Positions 37,576 through 47,391 of a stretch of 64,000 nt of DNA are shown piece by piece; the stretch's first letter is position 1; every line of letters begins with the position of its first letter. The translations under genes were made by a program, and so were the position numbers. Where the stretch lies: assembly GCF_024298925.1 (NCBI RefSeq), contig NZ_CP101283.1, positions 62,001 through 126,000 of the forward strand. Reading direction: 5' to 3'. Origin of the DNA: Phenylobacterium sp. LH3H17. Its GTDB lineage: Bacteria; Pseudomonadota; Alphaproteobacteria; Caulobacterales; Caulobacteraceae. The notes below the pieces were generated by a model. It was not told the origin of the DNA. It saw only the letters and a list, made by a program, of their open reading frames with translations, and did no database searches.

Positions 37576-38558
37576 AGCATCGAGGTCAGAACCCGGTCCG
37601 GCGGCCGGTGGCCGTCCATCCAGGTCTTGAGGTTGATGATCACCTTCTCGCCCATGTCGGTGCGGGCTTCGACCGTGGCCGAGCCCAGGTGGGGTAGCAG
37701 GACGGCGTTGGGCAGCTTGAGCAGCTTGGGATTGATCGCCGGTTCGAACTCGAAGACGTCGAGGCCCGCGCCGCCGATGGCGCCCTGGGCCAGCAGGTCG
37801 GTCAGCGCGCCCTCGTCGATGATCTCACCGCGGGCGGTGTTGACCACGATGGCGTGAGGCTGCAGCAGCTTCAGCCGCCGCGCCGACAGCAGGTGGTAGG
37901 TGGCCGGGGTGTGCGGGCAGTTGACCGAGATGATGTCCATCCGGGCCAGCATCTGGTCGAGGCTCTCCCAGTAGGTGGCCTCCAGCTCCTCGGCGATCAG
38001 GTGACTGACCGGCTTGCGATTGTGGTAGTGGATCTGCATGCCGAAGGCGCGCGCCCGGCGCGCCACCGCCTGGCCGATGCGGCCCATGCCGATGATCCCC
38101 AGCCGCTTGCCGTTGACCCGGCGGCCCATCATCCATGTTGGAGTCCAGCCGGTGAAGCCGCCGGTCTGGACCACATTGGCCCCCTCCACGATCCGCCGTG
38201 AGACGGCCATGATCAGGGCCATGGTGAGGTCGGCGGTGTCCTCGGTCAGCACGCCCGGCGTATTGGTCACGGCTATGCCGCGGGCGTTGGCGGCGGCCAC
38301 GTCGATGTGATCGACCCCCATGCCGAAATTGGCGATCAGCTTGAGCCTGTCGCCGGCCTCGGCGATCAGGTCGGCGTCGATCCGGTCGGTGATGGTGGGC
38401 ACCAGGGCGTCGGCGCGCTTCACCGCGTCGACCAGGGCCGCGCGGCTCATGGGCGCGTCCTCGAGGTTGAGCTCGGTGTCGAACAACTCGCGCATCCGGG
38501 TCTCCACCACATCGGGGAGTCGGCGGGTGACGATGACTTTCGGCTTGCGGGCGGGCAT
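37572..38558 (-). CDS. D-isomer 2-hydroxyacid dehydrogenase (glyoxylate/hydroxypyruvate reductase type)
   Basis: 328 aa with the NAD(P)-binding GMGRIGQAVARRA and the catalytic set: Arg in NTARGEIIDE, Glu in FEFEP and His in LLPHLGSAT. GMGVDHIDVAAANARGI is typical of glyoxylate and hydroxypyruvate reductases, which handle photorespiratory-type or serine-derived 2-oxo acids. The exact substrate is uncertain. Confidence 0.92.
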   Translation of the reverse strand: MPARKPKVIVTRRLPDVVETRMRELFDTELNLEDAPMSRAALVDAVKRADALVPTITDRIDADLIAEAGDRLKLIANFGMGVDHIDVAAANARGIAVTNTPGVLTEDTADLTMALIMAVSRRIVEGANVVQTGGFTGWTPTWMMGRRVNGKRLGIIGMGRIGQAVARRARAFGMQIHYHNRKPVSHLIAEELEATYWESLDQMLARMDIISVNCPHTPATYHLLSARRLKLLQPHAIVVNTARGEIIDEGALTDLLAQGAIGGAGLDVFEFEPAINPKLLKLPNAVLLPHLGSATVEARTDMGEKVIINLKTWMDGHRPPDRVLTSML

Positions 38559-38632
38559 GGGCGTCTGAAAGGAATCTTTAACTGCGCGCGGCGCGCTTTG
38601 AGTTGTAACCCGGAACCTCTAGCAAAGCCCCC

Positions 38633-39187
38633 ATGGACGGCCAAGGCGAGCCTCAACTGATCGAGCGTAACAATTGGGCGGCGCCTGTCCTGGCGGCGTT
38701 GCTGGTGCTGGCCCTTTCGTGCCTGCCGGCGCGGGCGGCGGAGCGGGCGACCCCGTCCGGCTATCCCGTGCCCCGCTATATCACCCTGAAGTTCGACCAG
38801 GTCTATGCCCGGGCCGGCCCCGGGGAAGACCATCGCCTGCTCTGGGTCTACCGCGTGAAGGGCCTGCCGGTGCAGGTCGTGGCGGAAAACAGCGAGTGGC
38901 GGCGGATCTGCGATCCCTCCGGCGGCATGGCCTGGGTGCACAAGCGGCTGACCGACGGGCGGCGCAATGTCCTGGTGACGCAGGGGGCGCCGGTGGCGAT
39001 CCGCAAGAAGCCCAAGGCCGAGGCCGAGATCGTCGCCTATCTGAACCCGAGATCAATGGCCGCGTTGAACCGGTGCGAAAAGGGCTGGTGCAAGGTCAAG
39101 CTGGACGGCGCGACGGGCTGGACGCCGGCGCGCGGCCTTTGGGGCGTGTCGGGCGCCCTGCAGTGCAAGGCGCCGGCCCGCCGTTGA
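38633..39187 (+). CDS. Exported SH3-domain protein
   Basis: 184 aa. A membrane/signal helix (APVLAALLVLALSCLPARAA) ends near residue 36. Two bacterial SH3-like segments follow: FDQVYARAGPGEDHRLLWVYRVKGLPVQVV, then VTQGAPVAIRKKPKAEAEIVAYL and NRCEKGWCKVKLDGATGWTP. Such proteins commonly bind peptidoglycan in the periplasm. The gene is a small unit upstream of fabA. Confidence 0.85.
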   Translation: MDGQGEPQLIERNNWAAPVLAALLVLALSCLPARAAERATPSGYPVPRYITLKFDQVYARAGPGEDHRLLWVYRVKGLPVQVVAENSEWRRICDPSGGMAWVHKRLTDGRRNVLVTQGAPVAIRKKPKAEAEIVAYLNPRSMAALNRCEKGWCKVKLDGATGWTPARGLWGVSGALQCKAPARR

Positions 39188-39278
39188 CCTCCCTGGCGTT
39201 GAGCAACCGCGTCGGCTCTGATAGGGCCTGACCGTCACAATTCACCGGCCCATCGGGCCGCCGCCAAGAAAGCCGACC

Positions 39279-39794
39279 ATGAGCCAGGGTGTGAAGGCCA
39301 AGGACCACTACAGTTTCGAGGAGCTGATGGCCTGCGCCCGCGGCGAGATGTTCGGCCCGGGCAACGCCCAGTTGCCTGCCCCGCCGATGCTGTTGTTCGA
39401 CCGCATCATCGAGATCACCGATGAGGGCGGCGCACACGGCAAGGGCCGGATCGAGGCCGAGTTCGACATCAATCCCGCGCTCTGGTTCTTCGACTGCCAC
39501 TTCATCAACGACCCGGTCATGCCGGGCAGCCTGGGCCTCGACGCCCTGTGGCAGCTTGTCGGCTTCTATCTCGGCTGGATCGGCGGCAAGGGCCGCGGCC
39601 GGGCGCTCGGCTGCGGCGAGGTGAAGTTCGGCGGCGAAGTGACGCCCTCGATCAAGAAGGTCACCTACAAGGTCGAGATGAAGCGGGTCATCAATCGCCG
39701 GCTGGTCATGGGGATCGGCGACGGCGTGTTGGAAGCCGACGGCGAGCCCATCTACTGGGCCCAAGATCTGCGCGTCGGCCTTTATCAGCGGTAA
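39279..39794 (+). CDS. fabA: 3-hydroxydecanoyl-[ACP] dehydratase/isomerase
   Basis: Introduces the cis double bond for unsaturated fatty acids. It has the active-site His 74 in [16 protein letters not shown] and Asp 88 in LGLDALWQ, and is 171 aa. It is followed 11 bases later by fabB, its usual partner. Confidence 0.97.
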   Translation: MSQGVKAKDHYSFEELMACARGEMFGPGNAQLPAPPMLLFDRIIEITDEGGAHGKGRIEAEFDINPALWFFDCHFINDPVMPGSLGLDALWQLVGFYLGWIGGKGRGRALGCGEVKFGGEVTPSIKKVTYKVEMKRVINRRLVMGIGDGVLEADGEPIYWAQDLRVGLYQR

Positions 39795-39805
39795 GGGATC
39801 GTAGC

Positions 39806-41017
39806 ATGCGCCGCGTCGTCGTCACCGGGATCGGAATCGTCTCCTCGATCGGAAACAACGCCAACGAGGTCCTGGCCTCGCTGCGCGAGGCCAAGTCGGG
39901 CGTGAGCGCCGCGCCGGAATATGCCGAGCTGGGCTTCCGCTCCCAGGTCCATGCCGCGCCCGCCATCGAGTGGGAGAGCATGGTCGACCGCCGCGCCGCC
40001 CGGTTCCTGGCCCAGGGCACGGCCTTCGGCCACATCGCCATGGAACAGGCCATCGCCGATTCCGGCCTGGAGGAGGCGCAGGTCTCCAACGTGCGCACCG
40101 GCCTGATCGTCGGCTCGGGCGGACCGTCCACCAAGGCGATCGTCGAGGCGGCCCACATCGCCAAGGAACGCGGCCCCAAGCGGGTCGGCCCCTTCGCGGT
40201 GCCCAAGGCCATGAGCTCCGGCGCCTCGGCGACGCTCTCCACCTGGTTCAAGATCAAGGGCCTGAACTTCTCGATCTCCTCGGCCTGCGCCACCTCCACC
40301 CACTGCATCGGCTCGGGCTACGAGCAGATCCTGATGGGCAAGCAGGACATCGTCTTCGCCGGCGGGACCGAGGAGCTGGACTGGACCCTGTCGGTGCTAT
40401 TCGACGCCATGGGCGCCATGAGCTCCAACTTCAACGACCGGCCCTCCACCGCCAGCCGCGCCTATGACGTGGCCCGCGACGGCTTCGTGATCGCCGGCGG
40501 GGCCGGGATCGTGGTGCTGGAGGAGTACGAGCACGCCAAGGCCCGCGGGGCCAAGATCTATGGCGAGATCGTCGGCTACGCCGCGAATTCCGACGGCTTC
40601 GACATGGTCGCCCCCTCGGGCGAGGGCGCGGTGCGCTGCATGCGACTGGCCCTCGAAGGCGCCGGCAATCGGACCATCGACTATCTGAACCCGCACGGCA
40701 CCTCCACGCCGGTGGGTGACTCCAAGGAGATGGGCGCGGTGCGCGAGGTGTTCGGCGCCAAGCCGCCGCTGATCTCGTCCACCAAGTCGCTCACTGGCCA
40801 CAGCCTGGGGGCGGCCGGCGCGCAGGAGGCGATCTATTCGCTGCTGATGCTCAACAACGGCTTCGCGGCCAAGAGCGCCCACATCGAAAACCTCGATCCG
40901 GAGTTCGCCGACCTGCCGATCCTTCTCGAGCGCAAGGACGTGGAGCTTCAGACCGTGATGTCCAACAGCTTCGGCTTCGGCGGCACCAACGGCTGCCTGG
41001 TGATGGCGCGGGTTTAG
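39806..41017 (+). CDS. fabB: Beta-ketoacyl-[ACP] synthase I
   Basis: Elongates unsaturated acyl-ACP. The catalytic triad is Cys 161 in [12 protein letters not shown], His in [14 protein letters not shown] (about 296) and His in [13 protein letters not shown] (about 333). ATG 39806 gives 403 aa. The longest open frame starts 86 codons earlier, but that part is the out-of-frame end of fabA. The stop shares TTAG with the convergent small gene. Confidence 0.97.
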   Translation: MRRVVVTGIGIVSSIGNNANEVLASLREAKSGVSAAPEYAELGFRSQVHAAPAIEWESMVDRRAARFLAQGTAFGHIAMEQAIADSGLEEAQVSNVRTGLIVGSGGPSTKAIVEAAHIAKERGPKRVGPFAVPKAMSSGASATLSTWFKIKGLNFSISSACATSTHCIGSGYEQILMGKQDIVFAGGTEELDWTLSVLFDAMGAMSSNFNDRPSTASRAYDVARDGFVIAGGAGIVVLEEYEHAKARGAKIYGEIVGYAANSDGFDMVAPSGEGAVRCMRLALEGAGNRTIDYLNPHGTSTPVGDSKEMGAVREVFGAKPPLISSTKSLTGHSLGAAGAQEAIYSLLMLNNGFAAKSAHIENLDPEFADLPILLERKDVELQTVMSNSFGFGGTNGCLVMARV

Positions 41018-41340
41018 GACCGCCCTTCCCGCTGCCACTTCATCGAGTACGCATCGAGCGGAAACTCTTCGCCATCTGATGTTAGAGATCCGCCTTTCTC
41101 GACAAAATCGTGCAGTAGGTCCTGCGCTAAGGCGATCGCAAGGCACAGGGCTTGAAACGAGTTTTCTCCCGTGATGTCAGACAGCTTGGCATAGAGGGGG
41201 CGCAGTGACACTGGACACCGCCACGCCCTCGATTGGTCGAGGTAGGGCGCGCCAATCTCCAGGGAAATCTCAAAATCCTCCTGGCCTGGAACCGATGCTC
41301 CCAAGGTGAGGCTTGCTACTGTCATCGACATGCTCCGCAC
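41014..41340 (-). CDS. Small protein, possibly DUF6968-like
   Basis: 108 aa, soluble, acidic, with [24 protein letters not shown] and [24 protein letters not shown]. The mix of beta strands and one long helix resembles small uncharacterised proteins (I tentatively recall DUF6968) and some immunity-type proteins, but no role can be named. GC content is clearly below that of fabB and fabI. It points against its neighbours and splits fabA-fabB from fabI. Confidence 0.6.
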   Translation of the reverse strand: MRSMSMTVASLTLGASVPGQEDFEISLEIGAPYLDQSRAWRCPVSLRPLYAKLSDITGENSFQALCLAIALAQDLLHDFVEKGGSLTSDGEEFPLDAYSMKWQREGRS

Positions 41341-41477
41341 TACGCCGAATGGTCGAATTGCGAGGCTAGGGCTTCGGAGGCGCCACGACCAGAGTCGTCG
41401 ACCGGCCCTGGTTGCCGCTTGCGCGCCTGAACGCGCGAGTTCACAAACCTGCTCGAAAAAACGCGAGGGAGACGCGC

Positions 41478-42293
41478 ATGGCCAAGGACGGCTGGGACTT
41501 GCCCACGGGCGAGCTGATGAAGGGCAAGAGGGGCGTCGTGATCGGCGTGGCCAATCATGACTCCATCGCCTGGGGCATCGCCTCGCAGCTCGCCGCCCAG
41601 GGCGCCGAGATGGCCCTCTTCCACCTGCCGGGCATGGAGCGCCGAGTGCAGCCGCTGGGCGAGAGCATCGGGGTGAAGGTCATCGTGCCGGTGGACGTGA
41701 CCCAGGACGACCAGATGGACGCGGCCTTCGCGGCCGTCGAGAAGGCCTTCGGGACCATCGATTTCTTCGTCCACGCCATCGCCTACGCCCCGCGCGACCA
41801 GATCAAGGGGTCGTTCGTGGACAACGCCAGCCGCGAGGGCTTCCTGCAGGCCATGGACATCTCGGCCTACAGCTTCGTCGACTGCGCCCGGCGCGCCGAG
41901 AAGCTGATGCCCAACGGCGGCTCCATCATCTGCCTGACCTATATGGGCTCGGAGCGGGCGATCCCGAACTACAACACCATGGGGGTGGCCAAGGCCGCCC
42001 TGGAGGCCGCAAGCCGCTATGTGGCCCGCGACCTTGGTCCGAAGGGCATTCGTGTCAACGCGTTGTCGCCCGGCGCCATGCGCACCCTGTCCCTGGCCGG
42101 GATCTCCGGCGGCAAGGGCATGCTGGCCAAGGGTCGCGACCTCTCTGCCATGAAGCAGGACACGTCGATGGAAGGCGTCGCCGGCGCGGCCTTGTGGCTG
42201 CTGTCGGACCTCGGCCGCTCGACCACCGGCGAGCTGATCCATGTGGACGCCGGCTTCCACATGATGGGCTTCACCGAGGACGAAGAAGGCTAG
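41478..42293 (+). CDS. fabI: Enoyl-[ACP] reductase (NADH)
   Basis: The last step of each fatty-acid elongation cycle. It has GKRGVVIGVANHDSIAWGIA at the N-terminus and the catalytic Tyr-Lys pair in NYNTMGVAKAALEAASR. ATG 41478 with GGGAG upstream gives 271 aa. It is in the fabA-fabB neighbourhood; the small reverse gene lies between. Confidence 0.96.
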   Translation: MAKDGWDLPTGELMKGKRGVVIGVANHDSIAWGIASQLAAQGAEMALFHLPGMERRVQPLGESIGVKVIVPVDVTQDDQMDAAFAAVEKAFGTIDFFVHAIAYAPRDQIKGSFVDNASREGFLQAMDISAYSFVDCARRAEKLMPNGGSIICLTYMGSERAIPNYNTMGVAKAALEAASRYVARDLGPKGIRVNALSPGAMRTLSLAGISGGKGMLAKGRDLSAMKQDTSMEGVAGAALWLLSDLGRSTTGELIHVDAGFHMMGFTEDEEG

Positions 42294-42898
42294 TCCGCAT
42301 AGGCCTTCATGAACCGCCGCGCCGCCTCGCAGGCGATGCGGTCGATCTCGCCGGCCTCCAGGTCGCTGCCGGCGCCGAGCAGGTGGGCGATCTGGTGCAC
42401 GCCGATGACCATGCCGGCGAAGAACTCGGCCGCCAGGGCCGGATCGTCGACGGCGATTCGACCGGCGGCGGTCTCGAGCTCCAGGAACCGCGCCAGGCGA
42501 CGGCGGGAGGTGACGGGGCCGGCCTCGTAGAAGGCCCGGGCCAAGTCGGGCATCTCCGCGGCGCCCTGCACGGTCATGCGCAGTATGGAGGCCCCGCGGG
42601 GTTTCAGCACCGCCTCGATCATCACGCGGCCGAAGGCGGCCAGCGCCTCCTCGGGATGCTCCTGCGCGCCGGGGACCACCAGCGGGGCGGTGATCTCGGC
42701 CACCCGACGGTCGACCATGGCGCGCATCAGCTCGGCCTTGGAGCCATAGCGGTTGTAGACGGTCTGCTTGGAGACCCCGGCGCGGCGGGCGACCAGGTCC
42801 ATGGAGGCCGACAGCCCGCGCTCGCCGAACACCTCGGCGGCGGCGTCGAGGATCGCCTCGGTCTTGGCCGGGTCGATCTGTCCGGCGACGCGCGGCAT
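42290..42898 (-). CDS. TetR-family regulator of the adjacent efflux pump
   Basis: 202 aa with an N-terminal helix-turn-helix (ILDAAAEVFGERGLSASMDLVARRAGVSKQTVYNRYGSKAEL) and an all-helical ligand domain. It is the last gene of the pump operon, overlapping the permease start by one base, so it probably represses its own operon. The stop shares CTAG with the convergent fabI. Confidence 0.9.
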   Translation of the reverse strand: MPRVAGQIDPAKTEAILDAAAEVFGERGLSASMDLVARRAGVSKQTVYNRYGSKAELMRAMVDRRVAEITAPLVVPGAQEHPEEALAAFGRVMIEAVLKPRGASILRMTVQGAAEMPDLARAFYEAGPVTSRRRLARFLELETAAGRIAVDDPALAAEFFAGMVIGVHQIAHLLGAGSDLEAGEIDRIACEAARRFMKAYAD

Positions 42899-44508
42899 CA
42901 GCGCCCAGCCGCGGGCACGGGCGGGGCCTTGGCCGGCTTGGCCAGGATCCCCAGCGCCGCAGCGGCCGCGCAGGCCAGGGCGAGGAAGGCGAAGCCGTCG
43001 GCGAAGCCCATGACGCTAGCCTCCCGCCGCAGCATCATGCCGAGCGCCTTGTTCGCCGCGCCCTCGGGGTCGGCCATGCCGCGCTCCCTCATCATGCCGG
43101 TCAGGCCCTCCACCATGCCCTGGGCCGCCGGGCTGGCGCTGGTCACCGCCGCCGACAGCTCGCCCAGATGGACGGCGGTCTGGTGACTGAGCACCGTGGT
43201 CAGCACGGCCATGCCCACCGCCCCGCCGACATTTCGCACAAGGTTCACCAGCCCCGAGGCGTCCTTCATCATCGAGGGCGGCAGGGTCGAGACCGAGAGT
43301 TGGGAGGCGGCGATCATCGCGGTCATCACCCCCATGCCGCGGAAGACCTGCAGCAGGGCGAAGTCCCAGAACCCCCAGTCGGCGGTGACGTGAGAGCCCA
43401 GGCCGATCCCGTAGGCGGTGACGCCGAAGCCCACCACAAGGGGAATGCGGGCGTCCAGCGCCCGCACCATGCGGCCCGCCACCGGCGCCATGGCGAACAT
43501 GACCAGGCCGGAGACCAGCATGGTGGTCCCCACCTCGGCGGCGTTGTAGCGCAGCACCTGGCCCAGGAAGAGCGGCAGGATGAAGGTGCCGCCGAACAGC
43601 CCCGCGCCGGCCACGAAGTTCATCACCGCGCCCAGGGCGAAGTTGCGGTCCTGGAACGGCTTCAGCGAGACGATGGGCTGTCGGTAGTTGAGCTCGCGCA
43701 GGATGAAGCTCACCCCGGTGATGACGGCCAGCACGGTCAGGCCCAGGATCAGCTCGTCGTCGAACCAGCTCTCGCTGGCGCCTTCCTCCAGCACATACTG
43801 CATGGAGAGCAGGGCCACAGTCATCAGCACCAGCCCCAGCCAGTCGATGCCGCTGCCCAGGCGCGGATCGCCCCGGTCGAAGTCGGCGTAGCGCGAGACC
43901 AGGAACATCACCACCAGCCCGACGGGGACGTTGATGAAGAACAGCCAGTGCCAGGAGAGGGCGTCGGTCAGGTGGCCGCCGAGGGTCGGTCCGACCGTGG
44001 GCGCGAGCGTCACCACAAGGCCGAACACCACATTGGCCGTGACCCGCTGCTCCTGAGGAAAGACCGTCATGGCCGTGGCGAAGGCGGCCGGTATCATCGC
44101 GCCCGCCGCCAGGCCCTGCAGGGTGCGGGTCAGGATCATCATCTCGATATTGGTCGAGAAACCGGTCATCACCGAGGTGACGATGAAGGCGCCGCAGGCC
44201 CAGACATAGACCGTCCGGGTGCTCCACATCTTCGAGAGGTAGGCGGTGAGCGGGATGATCACGACCTCGGCCAGCAGATAGCTGGTCTGCACCCAGCTGA
44301 TCTCGTCGGCGGTGGCGCCGATCCCGGCCTGGATCTGCGAAAGCGAGGCCGCGACGATCTGGATGTCGAGCACGGCCATGAACTGGCCCAGCACCATGCC
44401 GCCGAAGCCCAGGAAGACGGCGGTCCAGTTGACCTCGCCGGACGGCTTGCGGTGACGCACCAGGGGGTCGGCGTCGTGGGCTCCGTGGGGCAGGGCTTCG
44501 GGGCGCAT
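42898..44508 (-). CDS. DHA2-family multidrug efflux permease (EmrB-like)
   Basis: 536 aa with about 14 membrane helices. It has MAVLDIQIVAASLSQIQAGIGATADEISWV and GRMVRALDARIPLVVGFG, typical of the DHA2/QacA family in inner membrane tripartite pumps. It lies seven bases downstream of the HlyD-type gene. The drug range is unknown. Confidence 0.93.
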   Translation of the reverse strand: MRPEALPHGAHDADPLVRHRKPSGEVNWTAVFLGFGGMVLGQFMAVLDIQIVAASLSQIQAGIGATADEISWVQTSYLLAEVVIIPLTAYLSKMWSTRTVYVWACGAFIVTSVMTGFSTNIEMMILTRTLQGLAAGAMIPAAFATAMTVFPQEQRVTANVVFGLVVTLAPTVGPTLGGHLTDALSWHWLFFINVPVGLVVMFLVSRYADFDRGDPRLGSGIDWLGLVLMTVALLSMQYVLEEGASESWFDDELILGLTVLAVITGVSFILRELNYRQPIVSLKPFQDRNFALGAVMNFVAGAGLFGGTFILPLFLGQVLRYNAAEVGTTMLVSGLVMFAMAPVAGRMVRALDARIPLVVGFGVTAYGIGLGSHVTADWGFWDFALLQVFRGMGVMTAMIAASQLSVSTLPPSMMKDASGLVNLVRNVGGAVGMAVLTTVLSHQTAVHLGELSAAVTSASPAAQGMVEGLTGMMRERGMADPEGAANKALGMMLRREASVMGFADGFAFLALACAAAAALGILAKPAKAPPVPAAGR

Positions 44509-44515
44509 GGGACGG

Positions 44516-45613
44516 CTAGCGGGAGACGCCGTGGCGGGCGAATTGCGGCGCGGCGCTGGTCTCGGCGAAGCTGGGGCCGGTGTCGGCGGTGACGTCGACC
44601 TTGACCTGGACCGAGAGGCCCGGCCGCAGGGCGCCGGCCAGGGGCGATTTGGGATCGACCACGATCTTCACCGGCAGGCGCTGGGCGATCTTGGTGAAGT
44701 TGCCGACGGCGTTCTCCACCGGGATCATGGCGAATTCCGAGCCGGTGGCCGGGGCGAAGCTGTCGATGCGCCCAGAGATGGCCTGCTTGCCGAAGGCGTC
44801 GGCGCGGATGGTCACCGGCTGGCCGATGCGCAGTCGCGAGACCTGGGTCTCCTTGAAGTTGGCCACCACATAGGCCTTGCCCAGCGGCACCACGCTCATC
44901 AGGGCCGAGCCCGGCCGCACATACTGGCCGGCGCGGACGGCGCGGGCGCCGATCACGCCAGCCACCGGCGCGCGGATCTCGGTGCGATCGAGGTCGATCC
45001 GCGCCTGATCGACGGCGGCGTGCGCCGCCTGGGCCTGGGCCAGGGTCTGGGCGCGGGCCGAGCCCAGGGAGGCGGCGGTGCGGCGCTCGGCTTCCAGCGT
45101 GGCGCGAGCCTCGGCGACGCCGGCTGTGGCCTGGCTGGCCGCGGCGTGGGCGGATTGGGCGCGCTGGGGCGAGACCCAGCCCTGGTTGGCGAGCGCCCCA
45201 TAGCGGGCGAGTTCCGACTGGGCCATCAGGGCCTGGGCGTCGGCGCTCTGCACGCCGGCGGCTTTCTGGGCGATCATGGCCTGTTCCAGCCGCGCCTTGT
45301 CGTCCACCCCGCGCACGGCGGCGTCCAGGGCCGCGGCGTTGGCTTCGGCCTGGGCCAGGCGCGCCCTCAACGGCGCGGCGTCCAGCCGGACCACGACCTG
45401 ACCGGCGGCGACCCGGGCGTTGTCGCCCACCAGCACCTCGGCGACATAGCCGTCGACCTGGGGCGCCACCGTGACCTTGTCGGCCTCCACGAAGGCGTTG
45501 TCGGTGCTCTCGTGCTTCTGTTTATCGAACCACCACACGCTGCCGCCCACGATGACGACGACCGCGACCAGGGACGCCGCGGCGATGGGGACGAGGTTCT
45601 TCGGAAGGGGCAT
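44516..45613 (-). CDS. HlyD/EmrA-family membrane fusion protein
   Basis: 365 aa. An N-terminal membrane anchor (IAAASLVAVVVIVGGSVWWF) is followed by a split biotinyl-lipoyl domain (VTVAPQVDGYVAEVLVGDNARVAAGQ), a long Ala-rich coiled coil and a beta-barrel ending in a typical EmrA tail. It pairs with the EmrB-like permease next to it to export compounds through an outer-membrane channel encoded elsewhere. Confidence 0.93.
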   Translation of the reverse strand: MPLPKNLVPIAAASLVAVVVIVGGSVWWFDKQKHESTDNAFVEADKVTVAPQVDGYVAEVLVGDNARVAAGQVVVRLDAAPLRARLAQAEANAAALDAAVRGVDDKARLEQAMIAQKAAGVQSADAQALMAQSELARYGALANQGWVSPQRAQSAHAAASQATAGVAEARATLEAERRTAASLGSARAQTLAQAQAAHAAVDQARIDLDRTEIRAPVAGVIGARAVRAGQYVRPGSALMSVVPLGKAYVVANFKETQVSRLRIGQPVTIRADAFGKQAISGRIDSFAPATGSEFAMIPVENAVGNFTKIAQRLPVKIVVDPKSPLAGALRPGLSVQVKVDVTADTGPSFAETSAAPQFARHGVSR

Positions 45614-45699
45614 CGGAGAGCTCGAAAAGGGTCAAACAGACGAAGGTCAAAAATTGGCCGCGGGCCCAAGGCCCGGGCGCGGTAATGCGCCATACTTAA

Positions 45700-45730
45700 A
45701 GTGGACGGATTAGTCTAAAAATCAACCCGC
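45700..45730 (-). promoter_or_regulatory. Candidate promoter/operator of the pump operon
   Basis: On the minus strand TTGATT and TTTAAG are spaced by about 18 bases, a fair sigma-70 type pair. Between them GGAC and GTCT on the plus strand form an imperfect inverted repeat (GGACGGATTAGTCT), which a TetR repressor could bind. The match is modest. Confidence 0.4.
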
Positions 45731-45765
45731 TTGGCGCCGGCCCCTGAACATCGGCATATCGGCCC

Positions 45766-47019
45766 ATGGCTGAGACGTACGACGCGGACGTGATCATCGC
45801 CGGCGCGGGCATGGCGGGCGCGACCCTGGCCCTGGCGCTGAAGAGCGGCGGCCTGACTCCGATCCTGATCGATCCCATCGTCTTCGACGCCCAGCTGGCG
45901 CCCACCTTCGACGGGCGCGCCTCAGCCATCGCCTTCGCCGCCTTCCGCCAGTGGCGGACGCTGGGCCTGGCCGCCGACATCGAACCCCACGCCCAGCGGA
46001 TCGAGCAGATCCTGGTCACCGACGGCTCCTCGCCGGGCGCCGCGGCCGGCGGGCCGAGCCCCTTCTACCTGCGGTTCGACTCCGGAGAGATCGCCGAGCG
46101 CTCGGAGGGCGAGCCCCTGGGCTACATGCTGGAGAACCGCCGCACCCGCGCCGCCCTGGCCGCCGCCGTGGGCCGGGCCGGGATCAGGGTCCTGGCCCCG
46201 GCCAAGGTCGCCTCCGTCGACTTCGACCCCCGCGCCGCCCGGGTCACCCTGGACGATGGCCAGGTGCTGACCGCGCCGCTGGTGGTGGGCGCCGAGGGGC
46301 GCGGTTCGGTGGTGCGCCGCGCGGCCGGGATCGGCGTGGTCGGCTGGGACTATGCGCAGACCGGAGTCGTGGCCACCGTGCGCCTGGCCAGACCCCATCT
46401 GGGTGTGGCCCACGAATATTTCCTGCCGGGCGGCCCCTTCGCCATCCTGCCGTTGACCGACGACCGCGCGAGCCTGGTCTGGACCGAGCCCACAGCCCGC
46501 GCCGCGGCGCTGAAGTCCGCGCGGCCTGAGGTGTTCCACGCCCACCTGCAACGCCGGTTCGGCGATTATCTGGGTGAGGCGACCCTGGACGGGCCGGTGT
46601 TCAGCTACCCCCTGTCGCTGCAGCTGGCCGAGCGGCTGACCGGTCCGAGGGCGGCCCTGCTGGGCGACGCGGCCCACGGCATCCACCCGATCGCCGGCCA
46701 GGGGCTGAACCTGGGCCTGAAGGGCGCGGCGGCCCTGGCTGAGGTGCTGGTGGAGGCCTCACGCCTGGGCGAGGACATCGGCTCGGAGCTGGTGCTGGAG
46801 CGCTACGCCCGCTGGCGAAATTTCGACACCGTGATGCTGGCCGCCGCCACCGACGTCTTCACCCGCCTGTTCTCCAACGACCACCCGCTTCTGCGGCTGG
46901 CGCGCGGCGCTGGCATGGCGGCGGTGAACCGCATCGCCCCGGCGCGAAGGTTCTTCATGCATGACGCCGGCGGCGCGCTCGGGGATTTGCCAAGGCTGCT
47001 GCGCGGCGAGGCCCTGTAG
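45766..47019 (+). CDS. UbiH/Coq6-family FAD-dependent ubiquinone hydroxylase
   Basis: 417 aa with the FAD-binding IIAGAGMAGATLALAL, a central DG-containing segment and a C-terminal GDAAHGIHPIAGQGLNLGLKG, the set expected of UbiH/UbiF/VisC/Coq6 flavoprotein monooxygenases in ubiquinone synthesis. The ring position it hydroxylates cannot be told from sequence. It diverges from the pump operon. Confidence 0.92.
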   Translation: MAETYDADVIIAGAGMAGATLALALKSGGLTPILIDPIVFDAQLAPTFDGRASAIAFAAFRQWRTLGLAADIEPHAQRIEQILVTDGSSPGAAAGGPSPFYLRFDSGEIAERSEGEPLGYMLENRRTRAALAAAVGRAGIRVLAPAKVASVDFDPRAARVTLDDGQVLTAPLVVGAEGRGSVVRRAAGIGVVGWDYAQTGVVATVRLARPHLGVAHEYFLPGGPFAILPLTDDRASLVWTEPTARAAALKSARPEVFHAHLQRRFGDYLGEATLDGPVFSYPLSLQLAERLTGPRAALLGDAAHGIHPIAGQGLNLGLKGAAALAEVLVEASRLGEDIGSELVLERYARWRNFDTVMLAAATDVFTRLFSNDHPLLRLARGAGMAAVNRIAPARRFFMHDAGGALGDLPRLLRGEAL

Positions 47020-47030
47020 CTGAAAACCCA

Positions 47031-47175
47031 GATGCTCCCCCTCTGGGGGAGATGTCACCGCAGGTGACTGAGGGGACATTGACCCTTGTTTTTGGGATTC
47101 AGCCCCCTCCGTCACGTCGCCGAAGGGGGCGACGCGCCACCTCCCCCAATCCGCGCTGCGCGCTGGGGGAGGATC
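47031..47175 (+). repeat. Intergenic hairpin repeat, family A, copy 4
   Basis: A full-length copy with GCTCCCCCTCTGGGGGAG, the inverted pair GTCACCGCAGGTGAC (a compensated change from GTCAGC...GCTGAC), CCCCCTCCGTCACGTCGCCG and CCTCCCCC...GGGGGAGG around a CGCGC core. It lies between convergent genes. Confidence 0.9.
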
Positions 47176-47181
47176 TGAAGT

Positions 47182-47382
47182 TCAGCCGATCTCGCGGGCC
47201 TCTTCCGGGAGCATGATCGGCACGCCGTCGCGGATCGGATAGGCGAGCTTGGCGCCCTTGGAGATCAGTTCGCCGGCCTTGCGGTCATAGGTCAGGGGGC
47301 CGTGGGTCACCGGGCAGACCAGCACCTCCAGCAGGCGCGGATCAACCTCGACGGTCAGGGAGAGGGGCACGGAGGAGGTCAT
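47182..47382 (-). CDS. Trm112-family protein
   Basis: 66 aa with the conserved [16 protein letters not shown] and [17 protein letters not shown], matching the Trm112/YcaR fold. Such proteins in eukaryotes activate methyltransferases; in bacteria the role is less clear. Only one Cys is retained. It lies just downstream of the Lon-N-domain gene, possibly in one transcript. Confidence 0.88.
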   Translation of the reverse strand: MTSSVPLSLTVEVDPRLLEVLVCPVTHGPLTYDRKAGELISKGAKLAYPIRDGVPIMLPEEAREIG

Positions 47383-47391
47383 GGGCGACCT

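Noticed and set aside
39548-39805. An 86-codon N-terminal extension of FabB
   Set aside because: It overlaps fabA in another frame. FabB proteins begin at the RRVVVTGIG segment.
43168-44592. Long plus-strand frame opposite the efflux permease
   Set aside because: Antisense shadow, His/Gly/Asp-rich, no family resemblance.
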